From assembly GCA_937973935.1 (NCBI GenBank), contig CALJJF010000200.1, forward strand, positions 1 through 10,783: a stretch of DNA of 10,783 nt. Direction: 5' to 3'. Source of the stretch: MKRK01 sp001896915. Its GTDB lineage: Bacteria; Bacillota; Clostridia; Oscillospirales; Acutalibacteraceae. Below are positions 1-5,668 of this stretch, one piece after another. Made by a program: the position numbers and the translations under genes. The notes beneath the pieces were generated by a model, which was given only the letters and a program-made list of their open reading frames with translations, ran no database searches and had not been told where the DNA came from. Within the stretch, counting starts at the first letter, position 1; every line of letters starts with the position of its first letter.

Positions 1-47
1 ACGAGATACATCGGTGACTGGAGTTCAGACGTGTGCTCTTCCGATCT
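1..47 (+). other. Illumina adapter contamination (P7 end, index, read-2 primer)
   Basis: These bases match the 3' part of a standard Illumina indexed P7 PCR primer. Positions 1-7 (ACGAGAT) are the end of the P7 flow-cell sequence. Positions 8-13 (ACATCG) are the reverse complement of index CGATGT (TruSeq/NEBNext index 2). Positions 14-47 are the read-2 primer site ending in GCTCTTCCGATCT. Genomic sequence therefore starts at 48. This is untrimmed adapter at a contig end, recognised from memory of the adapter sequence. Confidence 0.97.
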
Positions 48-392
48 CTCACTGCCACGCTTAATGGCTTCTTCCCGTGATGGTTTTTGTGTGGCTGCCG
101 GTTTCAGGATTTTGATTTCGGGTTTTTTTTCTTCTGCTACGATTTTTTTCTCTTCATTGCCGAGAATAATCCCTGCCTCTTCCCAATATACAAATGCGTC
201 TTTGATATCACTTTGGGGAAGACCCAGGGCTTTTGAGGCTGCTTCAAAAGTAAGAGGGGTGCTGCTGTTTCGCAAAAACCACAATAAAACCTTTAGCTGA
301 GCAGAGCCCGCCAGCTTAATATGCTTATCAACTACTGCACTGGGAACGGCAAAAACGCTGCAATATTCGGATGGATTGATTCTATATTCCAC
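48..392 (-). CDS. DnaD-domain protein, N-terminal part (3' end cut off by adapter)
   Basis: The minus strand reads 115 codons open from GTG (392-390) to the adapter junction. The GTG is chosen because AAGGAG (406-401) lies 8 bases upstream and no in-frame ATG fits. Residues 1-75 form a compact helical/winged-helix region (begins VEYRINPSEYCSVFAVPSAV, then AQLKVLLWFLRN and ALGLPQSDIKDAFVYWEEAG), as in the N-terminal domain of clostridial DnaD-like primosome proteins. Residues 80-105 are a charged K/E-rich linker, followed by SREEAIKRGSE, which in this family leads into the DnaD C-terminal domain. DnaD-type proteins act with DnaB/DnaI in loading the replicative helicase at origins and restarting forks; that role is inferred from the family. 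The second half is missing because the contig ends, so this is not evidence of a broken gene. Family assignment is from recognition of the sequence pattern. Confidence 0.8.
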
Positions 393-416
393 GATGCAGT
401 CTCCTTTATAAAACTG

Positions 417-431
417 ATGTATATGATACAT
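417..431. repeat. 15-bp palindrome in the DnaD-gene leader
   Basis: ATGTAT-ATG-ATACAT is an inverted repeat with 6-bp arms and a 3-bp spacer. It lies between the predicted -10 box (455-450) and the ribosome binding site (406-401) of the minus-strand DnaD-domain gene. This placement suits a repressor operator in the early transcribed region, but the AT-rich context makes chance occurrence possible. No binding protein is recognised. Confidence 0.35.
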
Positions 432-449
432 ACTTAATCGGTAAGCATT

Positions 450-479
450 ATTATAGCACAAAAGGAAAAGCAAGAAAAG
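450..479 (-). promoter_or_regulatory. Predicted extended -10 promoter of the DnaD-domain gene
   Basis: On the minus strand a perfect TATAAT (455-450) is preceded directly by TGC (458-456), giving the extended -10 form TGnTATAAT. The -35 region is weak and T-rich (TTTTCT near 478-473), which is tolerated with an extended -10. The predicted start point is about 50 bases upstream of the GTG codon. Confidence 0.6.
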
Positions 480-500
480 AATAAATTGAATCATTAAAAA

Positions 501-541
501 ATAAAAAAGTTCCGAGTACATACCCCCGGAACACTTTTTTA
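501..541 (-). terminator. Rho-independent terminator of the XRE regulator gene
   Basis: GTTCCG (509-514) pairs with CGGAAC (527-532) around a 12-base loop, flanked by A/T runs that extend the stem. On the minus strand the hairpin is followed by a T-rich tract (TTTTTTATTTTTT, 508-496). It overlaps the stop codon of the XRE gene (541-539) and separates it from the DnaD-domain gene. On the plus strand a TTTTTT run (535-540) also follows, so it may work both ways, although no plus-strand gene is upstream. Confidence 0.75.
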
Positions 542-922
542 TTCGTGATTTTGTTTTTCGATTGTTTCTTTCACAGCTTTACGAACTTCTTTTTTGTTGG
601 TTTCTGAAAGAAGCCGATAAATAAGCAGAAGGTTTTGTTCATCATCCCGTAAACTGCTTAAATCGCCGATTTCCCTGGTTTTCTGGTAAGTAGGAACAAC
701 ATCGTTCAAAACTGTACTGTTAGATATATTTGAATAATCAAGCAAAAAATCAACAGAAACGTTGAAGATTTTTGCCAGTTTAATTAAAGTATCTATAGTA
801 GGTTGAGTTTTACCAATTTCATAATACGTATATGTTGAACGGTCCAGGTTTATCGTGTCTGCTATCTGCTGTTGTGTTAAATTGCAACCAACTCTCAATG
901 ACTTGAGTTTGTTAGCTAACAT
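539..922 (-). CDS. XRE-family helix-turn-helix transcriptional regulator
   Basis: This 127-aa protein has a Cro/C1-type DNA-binding domain at residues 3-62. Visible features are LTQQQIADTINLDRSTYTYYE, covering the helix-turn-helix, then GKTQPTIDTLIKLAKIFNVS and DFLLDY, the usual end of the domain. Residues 63-90 look like a linker. The C-terminal part (DDEQNLLLIYRLLSETNKKEV) is a helical segment common in clostridial XRE regulators, often used for dimerisation. No peptidase, sensor or membrane domain is visible, so the signal it reads is unknown. The ATG at 922 has only a weak ribosome binding site (AGAAAG region). It is transcribed divergently from the neighbouring two-component system, and its target could be its own promoter; a link to the peptide-resistance genes is only positional. 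Confidence 0.88.
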   Translation of the reverse strand: MLANKLKSLRVGCNLTQQQIADTINLDRSTYTYYEIGKTQPTIDTLIKLAKIFNVSVDFLLDYSNISNSTVLNDVVPTYQKTREIGDLSSLRDDEQNLLLIYRLLSETNKKEVRKAVKETIEKQNHE

Positions 923-955
923 CTCGATACCAACTTTCTATCGTGGATTTACTAT

Positions 956-984
956 ATTATAATAAATAATTAGTAAAAAAGCAA
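956..984 (-). promoter_or_regulatory. Predicted promoter of the XRE regulator gene
   Basis: The minus strand has TTGCTT (984-979), a 17-bp spacer and a perfect TATAAT (961-956). The implied start point near 949 gives a leader of about 27 bases before the ATG at 922. The surrounding region is very AT-rich, which lowers specificity. Confidence 0.65.
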
Positions 985-1059
985 ATTTTCGTGCAAAAGT
1001 ATCACAAGTAATTTATGGTAATTAATATATCAATCACAAATCAGAGAAATTGGCTATAC

Positions 1060-1088
1060 TTGACAAAGATTTTTGCATGATTTATACT
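1060..1088 (+). promoter_or_regulatory. Strong sigma-A-type promoter of the two-component genes
   Basis: A perfect -35 TTGACA (1060-1065), a 17-bp spacer and -10 TATACT (1083-1088) lie just upstream of the response regulator. The predicted start point near 1095 leaves about 28 bases to the TTG start codon. No TNACA-N4-TGTAA site is seen here, so the regulator/kinase pair is probably expressed constitutively rather than autoregulated. Confidence 0.8.
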
Positions 1089-1123
1089 AATTTTATTAAT
1101 TATGGAATTACAGGTGATTGCCG

Positions 1124-1783
1124 TTGAAAATTGTACTAATTGAAGATAACGATAGTTTGAGACAAGAGTTGACGATATTTTTGAGTCGGTATGGATATGA
1201 TGTTAAAGTTCCCGATGATTTTTGTAATATTGTTGAGTTTGTTTTGGAAGAAACAGCACATTTGATTTTACTTGATATCAATTTACCTTACTACGACGGG
1301 AACTATGTTTGCAGAGAGCTGAGAAAGGCTTCGTCTGTTCCGATTATCATCATCACCAGCCGCGACAGCGAGGCAGATGAGCTGATGAGCATCAACATGG
1401 GAGCGGACGATTTTGTCACGAAACCTTTCAATACACAAATTCTGCTAGCAAGAATCTCTGCTTTGTTAAAAAGAGCATATAACAATGATATCAGTATGAT
1501 TGAGTGGAAGGATTTGAAGCTGGATACCTCCAAGGGCGTTGCTGTATATGGTAAGGGAGAAATTGAACTGACGAGAAATGAAATTAAAATACTGCATTTG
1601 TTGATGAAAAATAAAGACACAATTGTAACACGTGAGACTGTGATGAATGAATTATGGCAATCAGATGAGTTTGTTGATGACAATACTTTGACTGTAAATA
1701 TAAACAGGCTTCGAAAAAAACTGGAACAGTCCGGAGCGATTGATTATATCAAAACAAAACGCGGTATTGGGTATATGGTATGA
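1124..1783 (+). CDS. OmpR/PhoB-family response regulator, BceR-type
   Basis: This 219-aa cytoplasmic DNA-binding regulator has a receiver domain at residues 1-116 with the acidic pair E7/D8, phospho-acceptor D51 (LILLDINLP), switch T78 (IIIITSR) and K100 (FVTKPF). A winged-helix output domain follows at residues 124-219, including ELTRNEIKILHLL and LTVNINRLRKKL and ending in KTKRGIGYMV. The TTG at 1124 is preferred because AGGTGA (1112-1117) lies 6 bases upstream; the alternative in-frame TTG at 1118 would abut that site. The stop overlaps the kinase ATG (ATGA), so the two are co-translated. The downstream BceS-like kinase and BceAB-like transporter place it in the BceR subgroup, which activates transporter genes in response to cell-wall-active peptides. 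The likely target is the site at 2816-2829. The specific inducer cannot be read from sequence. Confidence 0.9.
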   Translation: MKIVLIEDNDSLRQELTIFLSRYGYDVKVPDDFCNIVEFVLEETAHLILLDINLPYYDGNYVCRELRKASSVPIIIITSRDSEADELMSINMGADDFVTKPFNTQILLARISALLKRAYNNDISMIEWKDLKLDTSKGVAVYGKGEIELTRNEIKILHLLMKNKDTIVTRETVMNELWQSDEFVDDNTLTVNINRLRKKLEQSGAIDYIKTKRGIGYMV

Positions 1784-2793
1784 AATTTAGATCATTTGTT
1801 AAGGACAAGAGCTTCTTTTTGTTGGGAAATATATTATTGCTTCTTTTTATTGTGCTTATGTTGTCGGTAATGGGGATTAATCTGTACGGTTCTTTGTTTA
1901 TCGTATTTATCTATATAGTAACGAATGCTTCCGTATTCATCCACGAATTTTTTAGGAAGCAAAGCTATTATAACAGATTGTTAAGCATTTTAAAAGAGCT
2001 AGATAAAAGATATTTAATATCAGAATTGGCGGAAGAACCGGGTTTTGCAGAAGGTCAGATTTTATACGATGTACTGAAAATAACAAACAAGTCCATGAAT
2101 GACGAAATCGCTGTTTACCAGCGTGCTTCCAAGGAATATCGGGATTATATCGAAACCTGGATTCACGAAATCAAAACACCCATTGCGGCAGCGAAGCTGA
2201 TGATTGAGAATAACCGGACAGATGTTTTGACAAGCATCGAAAATGAAATTGACAACATTGAATATTATGTTGAACAAACCCTGTATTATGCCAAAAGCAG
2301 TAATACCGAAAAGGACTATATCATTAAAAAAGTAAACCTGAAGGATATTGTCTATTCCGCTGTGAAAAAGAACTCCAAGCTGATTATTGAAAATCGCATC
2401 GAACTAAAAATCGAAGAAATCGAAAAAATTGTTTATACCGACAGTAAGTGGACGGACTTTATCATCAATCAGATTTTATTCAACGCAGTGAAATATAAGG
2501 CCGAAGCTCCGAAAATCATCTTTCACACGGAAGAAACCGAAAACAAGGTGTCGTTGATGATATCCGATAACGGCATTGGGATCTGTGAGAACGATCTTGG
2601 TCGTGTATTTGACAAAGGCTTCACAGGGGAAAACGGAAGAAGATACGGTAAATCTACAGGAATTGGTCTGTATTTGTGCAAAAAACTCTGTGATACGCTG
2701 GGGATGAATATTTCAATCCGATCTGAAACGGGCAAGGGAACGACTGTTATCCTCATATTCCCGAAAAACAATATGATAACGATGGAGCCGTAG
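1780..2793 (+). CDS. Intramembrane-sensing histidine kinase, BceS-type
   Basis: This 337-aa membrane kinase has two transmembrane helices close together (about residues 12-33 and 37-57) with only a few residues between them, so there is no extracellular sensor domain. That architecture defines intramembrane-sensing BceS-like kinases, which take their signal from the partner transporter. A linker leads to the H box with phospho-acceptor H129 (WIHEIKTPIAAAK). The ATP-binding domain shows the N box (N230/N235, NQILFNAVKY), G1 (DNGIGI, 263-268), the F-box region (VFDKGFTG) and G2 (GKSTGIGLYLCKKL). All catalytic elements look intact. Its ATG overlaps the regulator stop by 4 bases and there is no strong ribosome binding site, which points to translational coupling. 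The last five codons lie inside a perfect hairpin whose loop begins with the stop codon. Confidence 0.9.
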   Translation: MKFRSFVKDKSFFLLGNILLLLFIVLMLSVMGINLYGSLFIVFIYIVTNASVFIHEFFRKQSYYNRLLSILKELDKRYLISELAEEPGFAEGQILYDVLKITNKSMNDEIAVYQRASKEYRDYIETWIHEIKTPIAAAKLMIENNRTDVLTSIENEIDNIEYYVEQTLYYAKSSNTEKDYIIKKVNLKDIVYSAVKKNSKLIIENRIELKIEEIEKIVYTDSKWTDFIINQILFNAVKYKAEAPKIIFHTEETENKVSLMISDNGIGICENDLGRVFDKGFTGENGRRYGKSTGIGLYLCKKLCDTLGMNISIRSETGKGTTVILIFPKNNMITMEP

Positions 2794-2814
2794 TGATTGC
2801 GGCTCCATCGTTAT
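2776..2814. repeat. Perfect 15-bp inverted repeat (hairpin) over the kinase stop codon
   Basis: ATAACGATGGAGCCG (2776-2790) is exactly complementary to 2800-2814 around a 9-base loop that starts with the kinase TAG stop. The stem is stable, but no T tract follows (next bases GTGACAAAAATG), so it is not a canonical intrinsic terminator. It ends one base before the predicted BceR-type operator. Possible roles are 3'-end protection of the regulator/kinase mRNA, partial termination that separates it from the transporter genes, or an RNA-processing site. Confidence 0.8.
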
Positions 2815-2815
2815 G

Positions 2816-2829
2816 TGACAAAAATGTAA
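2816..2829 (+). promoter_or_regulatory. Predicted BceR-type operator (TNACA-N4-TGTAA)
   Basis: TGACA-AAAA-TGTAA fits the TNACA-N4-TGTAA consensus described for BceR-like regulators of Bacillus subtilis. It is located 44 bases upstream of the predicted -10 box of the transporter genes, centred at about -63 from the likely start point, a sensible place for an activator. The consensus is recalled from the literature and the match here is by eye; binding is inferred. Confidence 0.65.
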
Positions 2830-2850
2830 GTGGAATGCAATCTTAACTTA

Positions 2851-2879
2851 TGGATGGATAATTTGTTCTGTGCTATGAT
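2851..2879 (+). promoter_or_regulatory. Predicted regulated promoter of the transporter genes
   Basis: TATGAT (2874-2879) preceded by TGC (2871-2873) forms an extended -10. The -35 position at 17-bp spacing holds TGGATG (2851-2856), a poor match, which is typical of a promoter that needs an activator. The predicted start near 2886 gives a leader of about 16 bases before the ATG at 2902, close to the AGGAGG site. Confidence 0.5.
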
Positions 2880-2901
2880 AAAGCACACAGGAGGAATGAA
2901 G

Positions 2902-3669
2902 ATGCAAACAATATTAAAAGTTAAAAATATCGAAAAATATTACGGAAACAAGGGGAACATCACAAAAGCGGTGGACAATATCAGCATTGAGGTAGCGTCC
3001 GGCGAGTATATCGGCATTATGGGTGCATCGGGAAGCGGAAAAACAACATTACTCAACTGCATTTCCACAATCGATACCGTGACAGCTGGTCATATTGATA
3101 TCGGCGGTAAGGATATCACCGAGCTGAGCGCAAAACAGCTGGCAAAATTCAGAAGGGAAGAGCTTGGCTTTATTTTTCAGGATTTCAATTTGCTGGATAC
3201 CTTAACTGCATATGAAAACATCGCACTTGCCATGACTATATTAAAAAAGCCTCATCAGGAAATCGACGGCAAAATACAAGAAATTGCAAAGAAGCTGAAT
3301 ATTGATGGAATCCTCAATAAATTCCCGTTTCAGCTGTCCGGTGGTGAAAAACAAAGGGTGGCGAGCGCCAGGGCTATCATCACCAATCCCTCTTTGATTC
3401 TGGCTGACGAACCCACGGGCGCACTGGATTCCAAATCCTCCCGCATGCTCTTAGAAAGCTTTGAAACCTTAAATGACGAGCTGCATGCAACCATTCTAAT
3501 GGTGACCCACGATGCGTTTACCGCAAGTTATTGTAAGCGGATTTTATTCATCAAGGACGGCAGAATATTCAACGAGCTGATTCGGGGCAGCGACACCAGA
3601 AAAGAGTTTTTCAATAAAATCATTGAGGTTGTAACGCTTCTGGGAGGTGACAACAGCAATGTTTTATAA
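2902..3669 (+). CDS. ABC transporter ATP-binding protein, BceA-type
   Basis: This 255-aa cytoplasmic ATPase of the MacB/LolD/Bce group powers the permease encoded next to it. The motifs are complete: Walker A GASGSGKT (41-48), Q-loop Q93 (FIFQDFN), signature LSGGE (145-149), Walker B LILADE (165-170) and switch histidine H203 (VTHD). The ATG at 2902 is chosen because a perfect AGGAGG (2889-2894) sits 7 bases upstream. A longer reading from GTG at 2830 would overlap the predicted operator and promoter, and the in-frame ATG at 2896 is too close to the ribosome binding site. The 3' end overlaps the permease start by 11 bases, so the two are coupled. In Bce systems this ATPase-permease pair frees lipid-linked cell-wall precursors from antimicrobial peptides and signals to the kinase; the exact peptide is not predictable. 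Confidence 0.92.
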   Translation: MQTILKVKNIEKYYGNKGNITKAVDNISIEVASGEYIGIMGASGSGKTTLLNCISTIDTVTAGHIDIGGKDITELSAKQLAKFRREELGFIFQDFNLLDTLTAYENIALAMTILKKPHQEIDGKIQEIAKKLNIDGILNKFPFQLSGGEKQRVASARAIITNPSLILADEPTGALDSKSSRMLLESFETLNDELHATILMVTHDAFTASYCKRILFIKDGRIFNELIRGSDTRKEFFNKIIEVVTLLGGDNSNVL

Positions 3670-5668
3670 GCTGGCGTTGGGCAACGTGAAACGAAGCGTA
3701 AAGGACTATACCATTTATTTTTTAACCCTGACCTTTGGTATTTGTATTTTCTATGTGTTTAACTCAATCGAATCCCAGCAGGCAATGCTGGTAATTTCTA
3801 AGGCCCAGCAGGACTTGTTGAAAGCCCTTACCATCATCATGGGTTATGTATCGGTTTTCATCTCCTTCATCCTTGGATTTCTAATTATATATGCCAATAA
3901 CTTTTTGGTGCGCCGGCGCAAAAAGGAGCTGGGTATTTATCTGACACTGGGAATGGAAAAGGGTACCGTATCAAGGCTCCTGATTGTAGAAACCTTATGC
4001 ATCGGTCTGATTGCTCTGTTCACCGGGTTGTTGGCAGGCGTAACGATTTCTCAGGGCTTGTCCGTTGTAACTGCAAAAATGTTTGCAGTGAACATGAAAT
4101 CGTTTCGGTTTATCTTTTCTCCGGACGCCTTTTATAAGTCGATTTTGTATTTCGGTATCATTTTCTTTGTTGTTATCATTTTTAATTTTATTGTGATCTC
4201 AAGATATAAGCTGATTGATTTGATCAATGCGGATAAAAAAAGCGAAAAGCTTAAAGTGAGAAGGCTCTGGTTGTCTGTTCTGATTTTTATCGTTTCATTG
4301 CTCCTGATTGCAGCAGCGTATTATCTGATTCTGGAGCATGGAATGACTTCCTTCGGGTTGAGTTTCAAGCTTTCTCTGGTTTTTGGTTCTGTTGGAACAT
4401 TCTTATTTTTCTTTTCATTGTCAGGGTTTTTACTACGAATTGTAAAGGCTAACAAAAAGCTGTATTTAAAAAATCTCAATATGTTTGTCCTACGGCAGAT
4501 AAACAGTAAAATCAACACAGCTTTTATCTCCATGACCTTTATTTGTCTGATGCTGCTGATTGCAATCGGAACGCTTGCGTCGGGTTACGGCATGAGCAGT
4601 GTAATGACAAAGGAACTGAATAAATCAACACCCTATGATGCAACCTTTTATAAGAGAATCATCAAAAATGACAACACAAATATTTCGGATCAATTAAAAA
4701 AAGACGGGATTGACATTGATAAATTAGCGACCCGCTATACTGAGGTCAGGATTTACGATACGGGAATGCTTTATAAGGATTTGTTGGGTGAGAGCAGTAA
4801 CTATATCAAGAATAAAAATACAAAGTTGTTTCTGAGTGAAGAAAAAGTGACCGCAATGACTGTAAGTGATTTTAACAGGCTTGCCGAAATGCAAAACAAA
4901 CAGCCCATTGCCTTGTCAGAAACTGAATATGCAATCAGCAATGATTTCTGGGAAACTAAAACAGCATATAGGAACTTAATGAAGGATAAAGTAATTCAGC
5001 TGGAAACAGGTAGCTATACACCGGGTTATCAGGATGTATTTGATTTTTCTGTCAGAACCTATTTATCATCCTTTGAATACGGCATGCTCATCGTTCCCGA
5101 TCATGCTGTAGACAAAATGAGACTTGGGTCTGTAGAACTCAGCCTTAATTTCAAAGAAGGGGTAACTGATGAGAATCTGCGAAATTTGGTTGATTCAAAA
5201 TATATAAAAGGAGGCAGACCCTATTCCTATATGCAGACACGTACACAGTTGTATGAACAGGGAGCCGGGCTAAGGACCATTATTTCTTACCTTGCCATTT
5301 ATATCGGCATAGTGTTTTTGATCACCAGTGCTGCGGTGCTTGCCCTTCAGCAGTTATCGGAATCATCGGATAACAGCAACCGTTATAGACTTCTTCGTAA
5401 AATAGGATCGGAGGAAGCCCTGATTAATCGTTCCGTGTTTATGCAAATTGCAATTTATTTCTTAATGCCTCTCAGTTTGGCAATCATCCATTCGATCGTG
5501 GGACTGAAGGTTGTCAATGATGCCATTACCATGTTTGGGAATATGAATGTGCTGAGCAACACCCTGTTTTCCGCAGTGTTCATTGTTTTGATATACGGGG
5601 GTTATTTCTTGGCGGCCTACTTCGGCAGCCTCGGGATGCTTAAGCTTTCAAAAAAGACAGGAAACTAG
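3659..5668 (+). CDS. ABC transporter permease, BceB-type (FtsX domains)
   Basis: This 669-aa membrane protein has the size and layout of BceB permeases. About ten transmembrane segments are visible, including residues 17-35, 57-80, 108-133, 160-181, 204-225, 238-260, 287-308, 541-564, 594-618 and 632-656. A large extracytoplasmic domain (about 311-540) lies between segments 7 and 8; in this family it is the sensory region for peptides such as bacitracin, nisin or mersacidin. FtsX-like regions flank the ends (RRRKKELGIYLTLGMEKG near residue 85 and RYRLLRKIGSEEALINR near 575). The ATG at 3659 is preferred over GTG 3647 because GGGAGGTGA (3642-3650) is 8 bases upstream. The gene overlaps the ATPase gene by 11 bases and ends 29 bases inside the convergent feoB, with no terminator visible between them. 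The transported or sensed peptide is unknown. Confidence 0.92.
   Translation: MFYKLALGNVKRSVKDYTIYFLTLTFGICIFYVFNSIESQQAMLVISKAQQDLLKALTIIMGYVSVFISFILGFLIIYANNFLVRRRKKELGIYLTLGMEKGTVSRLLIVETLCIGLIALFTGLLAGVTISQGLSVVTAKMFAVNMKSFRFIFSPDAFYKSILYFGIIFFVVIIFNFIVISRYKLIDLINADKKSEKLKVRRLWLSVLIFIVSLLLIAAAYYLILEHGMTSFGLSFKLSLVFGSVGTFLFFFSLSGFLLRIVKANKKLYLKNLNMFVLRQINSKINTAFISMTFICLMLLIAIGTLASGYGMSSVMTKELNKSTPYDATFYKRIIKNDNTNISDQLKKDGIDIDKLATRYTEVRIYDTGMLYKDLLGESSNYIKNKNTKLFLSEEKVTAMTVSDFNRLAEMQNKQPIALSETEYAISNDFWETKTAYRNLMKDKVIQLETGSYTPGYQDVFDFSVRTYLSSFEYGMLIVPDHAVDKMRLGSVELSLNFKEGVTDENLRNLVDSKYIKGGRPYSYMQTRTQLYEQGAGLRTIISYLAIYIGIVFLITSAAVLALQQLSESSDNSNRYRLLRKIGSEEALINRSVFMQIAIYFLMPLSLAIIHSIVGLKVVNDAITMFGNMNVLSNTLFSAVFIVLIYGGYFLAAYFGSLGMLKLSKKTGN

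Noticed and set aside
31..300. Plus-strand ORF of 89 codons at the window start
   Set aside because: It begins inside the adapter sequence and runs antisense to the DnaD-domain coding frame; no ribosome binding site or recognisable protein.
1303..1683. Minus-strand ORF of 126 codons
   Set aside because: Antisense shadow of the response regulator gene, without a ribosome binding site or domain.
2776..2820. Hairpin after the kinase gene as a standard rho-independent terminator
   Set aside because: The stem is strong but no T tract follows on either side; kept as an inverted repeat of uncertain role.
2830..2901. 24-residue N-terminal extension of the ATPase from GTG 2830
   Set aside because: It would place coding sequence over the predicted operator and promoter; the perfect AGGAGG at 2889-2894 points to ATG 2902, where family similarity starts.
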